Notes under the pieces: model-generated | Database searches by the model: none | Seen by the model: the letters and a program-made list of their open reading frames with translations, nothing else | What the model was told of the DNA's origin: nothing | Made by a program: the position numbers and the translations under genes | Origin: Heterobilharzia americana | Lineage: Eukaryota > Platyhelminthes > Trematoda > Strigeidida > Schistosomatidae | Assembly (NCBI GenBank): GCA_944470555.2 | Contig: OX104130.1 | Location: 41,697,491 to 41,761,490 of the forward strand | DNA length: 64,000 bases | Direction: 5' to 3' | Part shown: positions 44,901-57,565 of the stretch, piece after piece | How the letters are laid out: every line of letters begins with the position of its first letter | How positions within the stretch are numbered: the first letter of the stretch is position 1

Positions 44901-47900
44901 AAGGCTCTTCAGTTTTTGGCTTTGCTAACCACGAAGGACCCATGTATACGATCTGGAGTATCAGTAAGTATCCACAGCTATATAACCAGGCTGTTTAAAT
45001 CAATACATTTCCAGGTCACCATGTCACTTTTGGAGATAGTACAGATTAATTTCACCGGGAATACTAGTTGTGGTGGATGGAAACAGACACTGAAATGGTT
45101 ACCCGTCTAAAGAGCAGTAGCTGTGCAAAGGCTTCAGGTATCTTTCGTATTAGCGTAAGCATCACCGTTCGGGAGGCTGCGGCAGACGTCACCTGTGACA
45201 GCCAATCGACACGGTGGGCAACCGCAGAGAAGAACTGATGTTTTACCTGTGCATATCCTTCCTTGGAGGCGTCGTATGTAAAATCTGTGTGCAGGAATTC
45301 TGGAAACACTTCGCATTACGTTACCGCTTCAGGAGTTGCAAAACTGGACCTCTCGACTTTTTTTCGCCATCTAGAAAACTAGACGAACCCTGCCTTTTGA
45401 ATTTTGGCAACTAGTGAGCCCATGTCATGAACTCCTGAACGTCTACGTAAAATGTTATATTAATAATAAAAATGCCTATTCCCAAATATACAGGCACACG
45501 CCACTTTTACAGGTGTGAGTAAGTTACTATGTAAGTTACATGTACCTTTATGGCAGGTAATCTCGATCTCTGCCTATTCTGTCACTACGGGATATAGGCG
45601 CCGCATGCTGACAATGTACGATTGTGTGTAGAGTTGGCAGACTTAATAACCTCTTATCGACCAAAATTTAATACGACTCAGAAGGTGAAGGAACCCGCCA
45701 GAAACCTAGATTTAAATACGTCTATGCTACTTTCTATAATGGTGCCTGCCATAATCCTTGTTACCTGCTGCTATGCCAATTCCCTCATTGACCGAGATGA
45801 CAACAGAGAACAACATACAAGTACTTGTATGCTGGGTCCACTCTATCGTTTTCGTCCCCGTTTCTTCTTAAGTCGTCTTTCTCAGGCTGTTGGTTCACTC
45901 TAGCATTAAATGAGAAGTTAATTCGTCAAACCCTAATCCTAGCAAACAACAGTAGTTTGCAAGACCGGAAAGTGGCACCTGTGGCTTTCAGAGGTAATGC
46001 CATATTAACCAATCAAGACACTTTGAAAACGGCTTAGACAAAAAGAAGGGAGGAATCACTGAGAGTTCAGGGGAAGAAAACAACCATGAAGGTAGCCTTA
46101 ATGAACAGAGTGAAACCGGATGGGGAAAAGAGCAAGTGAGATTATAGCAGGTTAAGCAGGAATCAAAATGGTAATGATATCAGCGTGGCCATGTTAATTA
46201 GAGAGGCGATACGTCTTATGGGGAGGTATCAGGTCCAGTCAAACTTGTGGTAATGGAGGCAGTACGAAAGGGCCGCCATGGGTCGTCTGTGTTCGAACGA
46301 CACCAAAGAAGTGGGTCGTTTCGGTCTCGTCCCCATCTCAGCCGGACGAGGCGAGCCGCGTGTTCCCGCCGAGTTGTCCAAAGCTTTCTTGAAGCTGTCG
46401 GCCGATGGAAGGGTAGAAACCTTGGCAAGCATTGCTTTCCAGTGCCTACAAACTAGGAGGTAGGAAAAGTGCGGAAGCATAACGGTTTCACTCCTTTGTT
46501 TGGAAGTTCTCTTTGAGCTTTCGTGTGTATTACCGCTGTTACCGCTCGGTAAAGTTCCACTGTTTGAGTAACCTGGAATACTGTAATTTGTAATTTGTTA
46601 TCAAGCCGCAGCGTGGCCCTCGGTAGCTAAGAGGTTAAACGTTTAGATCTCCTAGTCAGTCCTCACGGGGATTTTGTCGTATTCTCCCTAAACGTTCCTT
46701 GGATCTTCCCCGAACTTTCTGCTGAAATTTAAAGCTTCTTTACAGGTATGTTAGTGCTACAATGTTACGTGCGCCTAAGTGAAGTCGCATGTGGGTTTCC
46801 TAAAGTTTCAGAAAGAGTTCTATGATAAGGGCACCGATTTGTCTGCGCATGTGGCACAGCACTACGTAGGTTCTGGAGACAGAAACTTGTGTCTGGCGTA
46901 TGAGCCTGCATTAGTTTCCAGCCCTTTTAAGTCGCATGAAAAAACTCCGTAGAACAGAGAGGGTTTGACAATTCCTGGGCCGACGGTGTGCGGAAACATG
47001 GTCAGGCATTTATCCTGGTTACACGTAAGACCCAGAATCGCCCCTTCTAATACACCAGACGATGAGGCTCTGAAAGTTGAGCAAACCCTGCTGACCTAAC
47101 ACGGAACTCTCTAAAATCTAGATAGCTCTAAACCCAGAATAGCACCTCACTACTCAAAGTCGTTGTTTCGTGCGTGATAATGTGTCAAAGGCCTTGGCAA
47201 AATCAAAGAAACCCATATGAACTGGAATCTGGAGGTTCCAGAACGCCATCCACTGATCATCGGCCGCGGAAGGTTCAGTATGCGAAACCGTGTTCGGCAT
47301 CACTTAATGCTCCCCTTTTGTCTGTGAGCTACATGACATGGCTTTCCAATTCTTCCCACGACGCAGGTAGGGGTGCTGTAGGTCGACAACACTGAGTTAT
47401 GACTGTCTTCTGCCTTGAATAAAGGGGGGAACGGTACGTTCCCGCCGTTGCGGGAGCATGGGTGTGTCAAAGGAATGTTTAAATGGGTTGCAGTATGAGC
47501 CGTGTATGGCAAGCGCTGATTGTTTCAAAGCAGACAGCCTAATGCCGTCACAAACTGGGTTTTTCTCGCGCGTGGCTCTGACAGTTTTCCGAGAACCGTT
47601 GCAGCAGTTATCCGTACTCTGTGCAACTCTTCAACACCAGGTGGTGCTGAAAGCAGTTCAAGAAGTCGGTTATTTTGGCTGGGTGATGGGATGATTAGTT
47701 TAGTATCAAAGGTGGCGCTCAAATTTTCACTAACCTCCAATTCAAAGAGGCCCACTTCGTTTGGATCTCTGTTAAAACAAGCTTTCAGGCCAGTAGATTT
47801 TCTCCCCACCATGAATCGATGTGCGTCATCAGAGTTTGCCTCCAGTTTCCTCTAGTGTTACGAACATTGGTGACTTATTGTGTCTCCAACCATTCTACCG

Positions 47901-50800
47901 TGAAACCGCAAGCATACTTGTCAACAAAAGAAACATAGAAAACAGATCTCTTAGTCGTCGGCAGTGAGTAGGATGCAGATGACCGTAGTACATCCACAAG
48001 ACTAACGTTGTACCGTCATGCACTCCCTCAGAATCAGTAGCCCAGAATTCGACGAGATTCAACATCGATATTGACCTTCACAGTCTTGTCGGGTTGACTT
48101 AACTGAGGACACATGGTCAAGCACCTGTGCCATTTGGCAAGTTGCACTGCTCGTAATCGGCCTTCTAAGCAGTTAGTTGGAACTCATCGGCATTTTGGCG
48201 TGACCCTCCAAATATACTATTCCGTCTGAGTGCGCCATCGTATTCTTTCCTGGCCTCGTATTCGTGGGTACATTACAATTATGAACAATCGGTGATCAGC
48301 CTCTGTGTCCGTCAAGTTCGCGATAGGACAGTTCCTAAAAACGTCGCCAGCTCGCATAGCTTCTGCAGGCTCGTTTCAAACGAGTGCAACGCAGCTGTCA
48401 CACAGGTTTACCATAGCAAAAAAAACCACCACAGTGGATATGATACATTTTTGGGAATGACGAGAAATTCCAAGAAACAACAAGCTGCGGGCTACAAGAA
48501 CCTAGCCACAGAAGCACGCTTACTTTAGTAGTGAACGTCGAATAGACCACAAGGCAACCACATGAACGTCAATTTACAAGCCACCACACTCTGCTAAACC
48601 TGGGACGTGGTGTCGGCCTAAACATGGCGACCGTCAGAACGCTTTTCACCGATTTTTATGGTGTCTAATTCCTTCTTTTCAATTTGTTCTGATCTTTTAA
48701 ATATGCTTTTTAAACGCGCCAAGTACTGATGTACACCTTCAAAGTTGTTTCAAATGGCCGTTTTCCGAGGCAACAACAAAAGATAGAATAGAAGATGCTC
48801 CGGTGCGAGATGGGATTGCAAATGCACAAAAATGCAGTAGATAACTATTTCTTAGATAACTACGTCGAGGTGCGGATTTTGGTGCCTGTGGAATAAGCCG
48901 CCACCACCATTGTCATCCTGACGCTTCCATTTATTCACCAACCCAAACACAATGCATTGTAATACCAGGTGACCGCTTCACATTGTGCCTTTTATTACTG
49001 TCATTATTAACACTGTTCGAATGCAATGACCGTCTCATGGTTCGTACGTTTATAAAGCGCTGGGAATTTATTAAAATGTTTTCCTAGAATGATTCAATCA
49101 GACTCGGCGCCCAACGTTTCTCAGGACATTTATAACGCAAGGCTGGTTGAGTTTAAAAAAGCGGGTAGCACCGAACCGGTAAAAACGTGGTTTACAACAC
49201 GTTAATGACCTACGTACATCAGGACGACAGCATTTACCTATTCGGGTTAAACTCCCTTCCGTAAACCTATCATAATCGCGACGTGATGGCCACTGTTCGT
49301 TGATATCCTCCGAAATTGGTAGCGAAATGGCGAGAGACTGTAGTTGACCCCTGTGCTATGTCGCCGACAGTGCGGACTTTCAGCCAGCTACTCTAAACTT
49401 GCACTAAAGGTTTCAGTCCGCTGGTGGTTCGACCCTATGGAATCATCTTGATCGTCGGTGTTCGTTATAAATATGCTAAAGCCCCAAACTCTTGAAGTAG
49501 CCGGAGCGTTTTCGGCTGCACTTATTCAGAACGCTTAGGAAACAGAGAGCTTACCATCATAGAGACCCGAAATAGGTCAGTCTAGAAGAGTTCAGTGACG
49601 GGGTATCATAAAGGGGAGAACACTAGGTAACTTCTGTTCTTCATATCCATACACAAATTTTCAGCGCGTGTTCCATCGTTTATCCTTCCATTTGCGAACG
49701 GCATCAAGTTGTGGAACAGAAGGGACCAGGAAAATGGCCACAAGATATCACTCGACCGTCTGGCCGGTAGCTTGGCAGACTAGTATTTATCCTGGGTGAT
49801 GATTGAAGGAGAAATGAAAGTTAGGACCACGGCCGGATTCCAACCGGCGACCGCCGGGTTAACAACCCGATACTCTACCAACCGAGCTACAGAGTCCATA
49901 AGATACTCCGAAACGGTTTACCGCAAATAGAATCTTGGACAGCTGAAAATGGATCGGGCCTCTGCTGTTAATCGTAATTTCCGGCGTACATCATGTCATC
50001 AGAACTTTATGAAAGACTCATTGGATTCAGGGTCATGACTGTACCACTTTTCCTATCTTCATTAGTAGTCGAGGACTGGCTGAACGGGCGATTTCGAACA
50101 GAACTCGCTTTATTCTACGGAACATTGTCATTAGTGTCTAGCTAGTTCATTCGTTGTTGTCTGCGAAAGAACAACATTCTATAGTAAGACCCATTTTTTA
50201 TGTGCCTTAACAACTGATATTGTGCGCGTTTTTGGTCATGGCAGTGAGTTCAAATCACCAAGGCAGCCGTACCTGTGAGGTGGTGTTTGCATGCAGCCGA
50301 TGTGGTATGAAAGGTACATTACTATTCTTATTGGTATCATAATGAGGTGCGACGACGTGTATCTTTGAGCATGGAAGGCAGTGGACAATAGAAATGATGT
50401 GGTCCCTTTTGTCTGGAACATTCTTATTGACTCTCAGGTACTTAATTGTATTTATTTAACCAGTTTTCACCGAATGGTAAGTATTTGTGCCCAAAAACGT
50501 TTAGACTGTTGAGGTGTTTTTGTAATTTTGGTGTGACCTAATGTTGCTTTGATGGTACAACAGGTTTTGTTACGAATCTACCACTGATTTACCACAAGCC
50601 GTGTTTTGATGTTTTGATCCAAACTTCGGCTGTGCGTCACTCGCGGAGGTTCGAGAGCTATACAGTATAAGGCAGAAACTTGTCAGATTCACGTAAGAGT
50701 TGGCACCAACTGGCTGTTTCACGCTTTCAGGCCAAGATTGGTAGATTTTCGCCGTTACATTTTGTATTCTCAACATACAGTACCGCAACGGAAAAGTGCT
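42000..50800. other. Unexplained G+C-richer tract without recognisable genes
   Basis: By eye richer in G+C and CpG than the flanking introns, most clearly at 46250-46450 and 47500-47700. Open frames of 60-111 codons overlap on both strands there (for example 46229-46480 minus and 47525-47812 minus), but none shows a motif or splice context I can tie to a family. It could be a decayed large transposon or old coding DNA. The tRNA-like SINE at 49775-49905 is the only recognised unit. Confidence 0.4.
49775..49905 (-). mobile_element. tRNA-Asn-derived SINE
   Basis: On the minus strand, 49905 to 49830 folds like tRNA: A box TAGCTCGGTTGGTAGAG, anticodon stem TCGGG/CCCGG with loop TTGTTAA (anticodon GTT, Asn), T stem GCCGG/CCGGC with loop TTGGAAT. 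The T loop departs from the usual TTCGAAT and the acceptor stem has a mismatch and G-T pairs. Downstream DNA (tttctccttcaatcatcacc) is shared with 2940 and 63100, so it belongs to a repeat rather than a lone tRNA gene. Confidence 0.65.
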
Positions 50801-50849
50801 CATGTACAACATTTACAGTAATGTTACTTGCTGCGAACTTCTTGTGTGC

Positions 50850-51690
50850 AATCGTTGATTGCATAGAATTCTGCAAACAATTCTCCATTCTCGTTCATCA
50901 CCTCACCGAGAGCTTCTCGACCCATGGTTAGTTTTCTTCCTGTGTTGTCCCCTCCCAGTTTGGCATTCAAGTCACCCCAACCATTAGAATTTTGATATCG
51001 CCAACTGAGATGGGGTCTTGTCCAGTGTTGATTGAAGTTGTCTGTAGAATTCCTCCTTCTTCTCTTGCTCTGCATTATTTGTAGGTGTGTAGCGTGGCAT
51101 TGTATGATTGTGACCTTCCTTCCTTTTGAGTTGAACCTTGCTGTTATGATCCTGCGAGAGGAGATTGGTTCCCACTGCATGAGAGCCTTCGATGCTGTTG
51201 GGGACATCATGATAGCCACTCCATGATTCAGTGTGCTCGTGGTTGTCGTCTGGGTGACAATATCGGGGTAGATTATTGATTCTCCAGTTGACAGTTTGGA
51301 GAGTCCACTTCCATTCCATCTGCTTTCGCAGATTCCTAGCACCCAAAAATTATACCTTCTCATCTCCCTTGCAATCTGGGCAGCCTTGCTGGCCAGCTTC
51401 AAACATGGTGCGGACATTCCATGCCCCCACGCTCACTTTCGCTTTCATCGAGAGAGAGAAGACAGATCGTCCAATTGGCTTTCCGAAGGTTTTCACCAAC
51501 CGCCTCTCTGATTCCGGAGAGGAACAATTTTGTTTTCATTTTTTATGTTTTGTTTGTGCTTTGAAGTTTCTTTAGCGGTTAGATTTGTTTTACGGGATGG
51601 GGTTGCTGGCCCTACACCCAGCCCCCCCTTTATCTGGGCTCGGGACCGGCTAGTAACTAGTGAACTAGTTAATCAGGTGAGGTTCTCCGA
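50850..51690 (-). mobile_element. RTE-like (family B) 5' fragment, 3'-truncated
   Basis: Reverse orientation. From 51690 to 50870 it carries the element's 5' leader and endonuclease domain (V-L-G-I-C-E-S-R-W-N-G; G-D-L-N-A-K-L-G-G-D-N-T-G). The 50870-51375 part looks identical to 60548-61052. It ends near 50850 in unrelated sequence, losing the RT and 3' end. It includes about 150 bp (51381-51530) that is deleted in the 58-61 kb copy. Confidence 0.85.
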
Positions 51691-51699
51691 GCCGGAAGT

Positions 51700-54025
51700 C
51701 CGACTGTAACCTGCTGGGCGCCATCCAAATGGTTGGACTACACGGAAAATTTAGCGACTACACCTGTTTGGGGGCGGATGGTGTACCATCTAAACCGGAT
51801 TACCCACTGACTAGTGATCACCTTCTGGTTGAATAAGTCCAGGTTCGAGCTCCCCTTAGAAGCAGCGATCATGCTATGGTATTGCTTGACCTGGTAGTCG
51901 GTGAACAATTACCATGGGAGAGACTTTGCCATTACCTCTGTTACAAACTATGAAGGATTGAAGCAAAGCCTATTGAGAGCTCCGTGGCCCGTGAATTGGT
52001 GCCCCTTATCAGTTGGCCAACACTGAGAGCTGGTAAGAGACATCATTCAGGTGGTGATGTCGCAAAACGTCCCGTTGGCGGTAACAGCACCATGAATGAG
52101 GATCGCATGGCTAAAACGAGGTACTGGGCACCTCCTAAAAGCCAAAAGAAAGGCACGGGACGAATGGAGACTCTCTAGAGAAGGGGACGATCACGACGTA
52201 TATGTAGCTCTACGAAATCAAAGCCACATCAGGGTGTGGGGAGACATGGGGTCTTTCCAGTCCAAACTTTCCAAGATACTTGGGGTACACCCCAAAAACC
52301 TTAACGAATCATGACAAAGGGAAAATAGACAAGCCAAGGAGCATACATCATTAAAGGTTAGAACGAAGGAAACCTCCCTGGAGAGGAGACGGCCAAAATT
52401 TGAGCACCGCATTCGACACACAGCGTAGCATGTGTACCTACTGCCCAAACAGGCCCCAAAGCTATCCGACGCTGTAGAGTTGCAAGAAGTACAGATAACT
52501 AGCGTTGTCGTTGTCGGCGGGCTATCAAAGCTAAGCGCCGGGAAAATCCCCAGGGTGCTATGACATTCGCCCATCTGTGTCGAAAGAAGGCGAAAGTACC
52601 CTAAGTGGCCCGCTCCACAGTTTCTCCCAGTACTCCGTAGGCAAACAAAAGCCCCCATGGGAGTGGAAATGAGCCGTCCTTTCCCCTATCTTCAAAGGGA
52701 GGGGGAAAAGGCAGAATCCAAACTTGTACGGACCCATGGCACTTCTACTCGTAGTACCAAAAGTTATGGAAAACATGATAGACTACTGCGTCAGAGAATA
52801 CCTGGACACGAAGCAAGCACTTGGTGACACTCAGCGTAGCTTCTGAAAGGGTAGGTTCTATGCGTCCGACCTTTCGACGGCCCGTGGTCTCCGGACAACA
52901 TATTAGGGTGTGAAGGTCCCGGTCCGTGCAATTTTTTTGGATTTCACCAAGGCCTTTGACACCGTCTCACACACCATCCTAATACACAAAATAGCTGGGT
53001 TAGGTATCCACGGCCGAGCGCTACCGTGTCTGCAGAGCTACTTAGATAGTGGGGAGTTCTGCACAAAAGTCAACAGGGGCCACTCAACTTGGAGAACACC
53101 ATCGTCCTGTGTCCCTAAAGAGCAATCCTGGGTCCATTATTGTTCCTACTGTTCGTGAATGACCTCCCACTGCATATCAGCTCTTCGACTGTCCACTTCA
53201 CTGATGACATCAAGTTGTTGGCGGCAGTAACTTGTGAAGCGGAAACGAATGCATTACAGAACGGCATCAAAACACTGGAGGAGTGGGCAACAAATAACGA
53301 ACTGCATTTAACCTAGATGAGTGCCGGTTCATGTTTCTTCGCACTCCTGATCCCCCAGACAGTGTCCTACTCTCTCTGTAATTCACAACTATCCCACACC
53401 ACTGCAAAAAATGGCCTGGGTCTAACGGTGATGGAGAAACTGGACACCAGTCCCAATCACGCAGGTGATGCCTCAAAAGCATACGGTGTACTACACTTTG
53501 TACGCAGACAACTGGGTGCCCCCACCATGGAGCTCTCTATGAAGCCCCACAAGACTCACATGCGACCCCACTTCAGGGTCCACAATATCTTCGCTCTACC
53601 ACAACTTAAAGGAAACACGAACCTACCGGGGAAGGCTAAGAGGTGAGCCACAAAAGGGGCTTTGGGTTGAGACGAAAACCATGTGAGGATAGACTGAAGG
53701 ACCTAGGCCTATACTCTCTTAGCTACCGAAGGTTACGAGGTAACTTGATAATGGCTTAGAAAATACCGAACAACCCAAGTCACCCAAGCGGAGGACTACT
53801 ACCGAATGGCCATTATGGTGATCTTCGTGGAAACCCTGAGAGAATTGCCCACCAAAGTTCAAAAATTCATAAGCGTTCACACTTTTTCCCCCTCCGAGTC
53901 TGCGGGCAATAGAACGCACTACCAGCAGAGGTAGTCTCCACCACATCTGTTGAAAGCTTCAAGAAAAGGCTAAATGGTCATTCAGAGACACACGGTCTTC
54001 TCACATATAACTGCAACACGAACTA
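51700..54025 (+). mobile_element. Degraded CR1/SR1-like non-LTR retrotransposon
   Basis: Plus-oriented relic with recognisable parts in order: end of endonuclease near 51855 (S-S-D-H-A-M-V-L-L-D-L), a linker (52100-52300), RT motif R-A-I-F-L-D-F-T-K-A-F-D-T-V at 52922, catalytic-box relic F-T-D-D-I-K near 53200 (normally F-A-D-D), and a 3' part S-L-S-Y-R-R-L-R-G-N-L-I near 53720 ending near 54020. Several stops and frameshifts. This arrangement matches the SR1/CR1 clade of schistosome retroelements and differs from families A and B. Confidence 0.8.
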
Positions 54026-54739
54026 AACAGAAGAAATCAACTGATGTCAGGCCATTCCAACTGTTTTACCCATGTAACCAGATTTTTTTCTACAGTGGCC
54101 ATTTAAGCTCTTTTCACCCTTCCACTTGCCGTGAGTTAGCCTTACCTACCTAAGTTCTTCATATCTTTGCAACCCTCCTCAACTTGCTTTGGTGTAAGAT
54201 TACTCCATTTGACCCCCTTTTCTTTTCCTTCTTACTCATAAGCATCTTCCTTTCTAGGTTTTCGCTTCACTGTCCTTAACGCTCTTTAACGACCAATCCA
54301 AAAAAATGTCTGGCAACTAGACATCTGAGGAAGCGTACTGTACCGCAGTCCAAGGCGAACTAACCGATACATAAACTCCCGTTCTGTATACCAGAGCTAT
54401 AGCAGACGAGTGGCTGGATCTACTGCATTGGAACCCTACAAAGACCTGGGACAGTTCCGCAAGGCCAAGAAGCGAGCAAGAAGAAATTAACTGGTTTACA
54501 CAAGCTCGTTATACAGATATTGGGTATTGGATACTAGTACTTCTTTTTGTAGGTCGTATTGGCGTTGATCCCAGGGTCATTTTCTGGATCAAAAGTGTAG
54601 CGCGTTCGAAATTTTACTCATTCGCCTTAGAGTTTCGATTCCTAGACTGTTTCACTTCTTCGTTGTCCAGCTCTATCGTTTGTCAGTTATCTACAACTGG
54701 TAGTTACAAAAGTAGTATCTAGATAGTTGTTGTTTCAAA
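54026..54739. other. Upstream of ABCB gene
   Basis: No coding frame supported; should hold the ABCB promoter and 5' UTR. No motif clear enough to call. Confidence 0.5.
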
Positions 54740-54831
54740 ATGGTACGAAAGCGTTTGGATGCTAATAATGAGACATCGGAGGCATGTGATAACTGTCATT
54801 CAGGTCTTTTGTATGAAGAAAAAGACGCAGG
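54740..54831 (+). CDS. ABCB exon 1
   Basis: ATG at 54740 (M-V-R-K-R-L-D-A-N-N). 92 bases, donor gtaact. An extra upstream start was not seen in frame. Confidence 0.8.
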
Positions 54832-55284
54832 GTAACTGTTGGTAATGTGTATTTATTATTTCTTTAAAGGTCACACGCGCACATTATCAAATATAGGGAT
54901 TTGGTAAGTTTTCTACTTGTAGCAAATAATCTGTACTACATCTAGTTCATACATGCCAGTTCCAGCGATCTTGTGATGTTTTATGCTGGAATCCTCCTTA
55001 CTGTTGTTGTTGGGGCTTCTTTTCCTGTGTCAATCATGATTTTTCGTTGGGTTGTTAATGATTTTATGAATCCTTTAGGCGTATCCTATGGAAAAATATA
55101 CATTACATCGGCATGGTTTGCAGCTGTTGCAGCTTCAACGTTTATAACATCCCTTGCTCAAGTGTGGTGTACCAACACCAGTTCTTCACGACAAGTGAAG
55201 CATATCAGACAACTGCTGATCCAGGTGTGAGATTTCTAGAACTTTGTAGAGCTGTTTTTTTTATTACGTTATAATGTAGTTACT

Positions 55285-55346
<62 letters not shown>

Positions 55347-57565
55347 GGCAGCTTGAGACTAGAGAAACGGTAGATATAAGAAAAGCAGTTAAAACTTACT
55401 ACTTGTAATTGGACAAGCAGTTGAAATCTTACAACTTTGAAAATGCGTTTAGTGATAAAATACATATCGATAAAAATAGGAGGGTAGGAGACATTTGTGC
55501 AAGATGCATTTGTTGAGCAAATAAGTTAGATTTTTAATTTGTCATTGTGACTGCCAACAGAATAGTTAAAATGACTTCTTTACGTTACTGTCTCGAAGAA
55601 ACAAACTGATTCATCCTAGTGGCTGTAAATCAATTAGTTTCACGAGCCAAGTATTGCTAACCATATATTTTCCAGATTCCCTTAACATAGTTTGATTCAC
55701 CCCTACAAAATACGGGAAACAGAACATGTTTATGAAATGTTATTCGTTGTACAAGAATTGAGTTTCGCAATATCACATGCTGAGATATTTTGTAGTGTGA
55801 ACGGGAACAGTTTGGAGTAGCGTAAATTTGTTATTACCAATATTAAATTCTTGTTGGTTAGCAACCAGTCTGCCTCAGTGGTAATTTAAGACCACTCAGT
55901 TTGTTGTGGCAGCTATTTATTATTATTTTTTTTACCTGCAAAACTCTTAGGGGACATTGCATACCCTACTGGTTTCCTTAATGCTTTGCTAGTTATAGGG
56001 ACTTCTCTATTCCTATGCAGAAATAGTTGCTTGAATGATTTTACACAACAAATTATTGCTTCGATTTTCAGGGCTGGTGCATCGCTCTTTGCACTTCGTT
56101 CGACACTTAAAGATTCTTATGCTTCATTCACGATGTGCTTCCTCCATACTGTTGTTAGACGACCATTTCTTATGTTCCGTAAAATTTATGACCTAAATTT
56201 GTGCTGAGTGATGCTATCTTCAAGATTCAGCCACAACTAATATCAAGGATTCTGTCGAGTCTAACGAGTTAATTTACACTTCTTCACACAGTCCAAATTA
56301 TTAACTGATATTTCCACAAGTTGGTACAGTGTCTCAGTCTGATGACTTAGCTTTCTTCATTACATGAATTTCGGCGAATTTCCAAAAATAATCTTGATTT
56401 TCACCAAGATTAGTGCCATAACTTAATTGACTGATAAGTGAATCATGCTTCGTATTAACTACCAATAAACCAGGTGTTAAGGAAATTAGCAGTATTTTGC
56501 CGGGTCTGAATGCATTATAATGTGTAAACTTATTAAGTATACTCGGTGAAACTGGATTTAATTAAATAAATTGGCTAGTCTTCAGTAATTTTTATGATCA
56601 TGAACGTAACTGCTTGTTTCTAAGTAACTAGATGGATATTTATTGTATTCAAGTGCCATCTTACACTGTAGATCAGTTTAGGCATGGGTTTGAAAGATGC
56701 AACATGTTTAAATGTTGTCGGTTATTTGCTTCCTTTGATTCAAAATCTACATTTCACCTCAGAATTTGTTTGTTAACCAAAGGTAAAACAAAAACTACCG
56801 TCAAACTCTCAAGAGCATATCATAAACATATTTAGGGGCCAACAAGTGACGTAATTGTTTGAAGCTGGAAATTATTTTAGGAAGACTGGTTTCATAAGAC
56901 ACGCAGAACCCTTCTGCTTGCCAAGACTGTAAATATGGCTTTTGAAGTTGTTCAGTTGTTGGAGGAAGTAAGCAGACAGAATATTCAAAAGAAATTATTA
57001 GCAAATATTGTGTTTTCCATTTGCACTTTTTTGGTTCATTATCATCCGTTATCAGCCGTCTGTCGTATAGGCTAACCTCATAAAATAATTTTTAATCATA
57101 TATAGGAAACTGTACTTTGCTTATTTTTATAGGCTATATTAAGTCAAGAAGTAGCGTGGATAGATAAACAAAACATCGGAGGTCTTATAGATAAACTAAC
57201 TGAACACACAACGAACATACGCCTTGGCGTTGGGGAGAAGCTAAATGAATTTATTCAAAATATCTCAAGTTTCTTTTTTGGCCTATGTATTGCATTTACA
57301 TGTGGTTGGAAGCTTACTTTAGTTGCTTGTGCAACATTGCCGCTGGTACTCATTGGTTTCTCTTTGTTTGGTATTGTTGTAAGAAAGTTTACGCAGAAAG
57401 AAAAAGATGCATATTCTAAGTCTAGTGCAGTTGCAGAGGAAGTTCTGAGTGCCATACGGACGGTGATTTCCTTTGGAGGCGAAAGTAAAGAAATACTACG
57501 TTATAGCAAAACTTTGGATGATACCACTGTATGTGGTGTGAAACAAGCAGGTTATCTTGGATTTG
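54740..57565 (+). CDS. ABCB-type (P-glycoprotein/MDR-like) transporter, 5' part
   Basis: ATP-driven efflux pump of the plasma membrane; ABCB proteins export lipophilic compounds and in flukes have been linked to drug response. Only the first four coding exons are in the window: 54740-54831, 54870-54903, 54946-55224 and 57133-57565, in phase, 279 codons plus one base. They encode a Cys-containing hydrophilic N-terminus, then K-Y-R-D-L-F-I-H-A-S-S-S-D (the pre-TM1 motif of ABCB), four transmembrane helices (L-V-M-F-Y-A-G-I-L-L-T-V; W-F-A-A-V-A-A-S-T-F-I; S-S-F-F-F-G-L-C-I-A-F; L-T-L-V-A-C-A-T-L-P-L-V) and coupling-helix motifs (A-I-L-S-Q-E-V-A-W-I-D; V-L-S-A-I-R-T-V-I-S-F-G-G-E). Nucleotide-binding domains lie beyond the window. 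The first two introns are 38 and 42 bp. The next intron exceeds 6.4 kb and holds a full-length RTE element. Confidence 0.93.
54870..54903 (+). CDS. ABCB exon 2 (34-bp micro-exon)
   Basis: Between a 38-bp and a 42-bp intron. It codes S-H-A-H-I-I-K-Y-R-D-L and its phase fits both neighbours; donor gtaagt, acceptor ttaaag. Confidence 0.82.
54946..55224 (+). CDS. ABCB exon 3 (TM1-TM2)
   Basis: Starts F-I-H-A-S-S-S-D-L-V-M-F and ends H-I-R-Q-L-L-I-Q; phase 0 on both sides; donor gtgtga. Confidence 0.93.
55287..55344. repeat. (AT)n microsatellite
   Basis: About 29 AT units in ABCB intron 3, 62 bp after the exon 3 donor. Confidence 0.97.
57133..57565 (+). CDS. ABCB exon 4 (TM3-TM4)
   Basis: Acceptor tttataggc, A-I-L-S-Q-E-V-A-W-I-D, then two transmembrane helices and A-V-A-E-E-V-L-S-A-I-R-T-V-I-S-F-G-G. 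Donor gtaagt at 57566, phase 1. Confidence 0.95.

Noticed and set aside
46229..46480. Overlapping open frames on both strands
   Set aside because: No motif or similarity to a known family; probably a consequence of high G+C. Kept only as part of the unexplained tract.
46615..46700. tRNA-like A box (tagctaagaggttaaacg)
   Set aside because: No convincing B box or anticodon arm follows.
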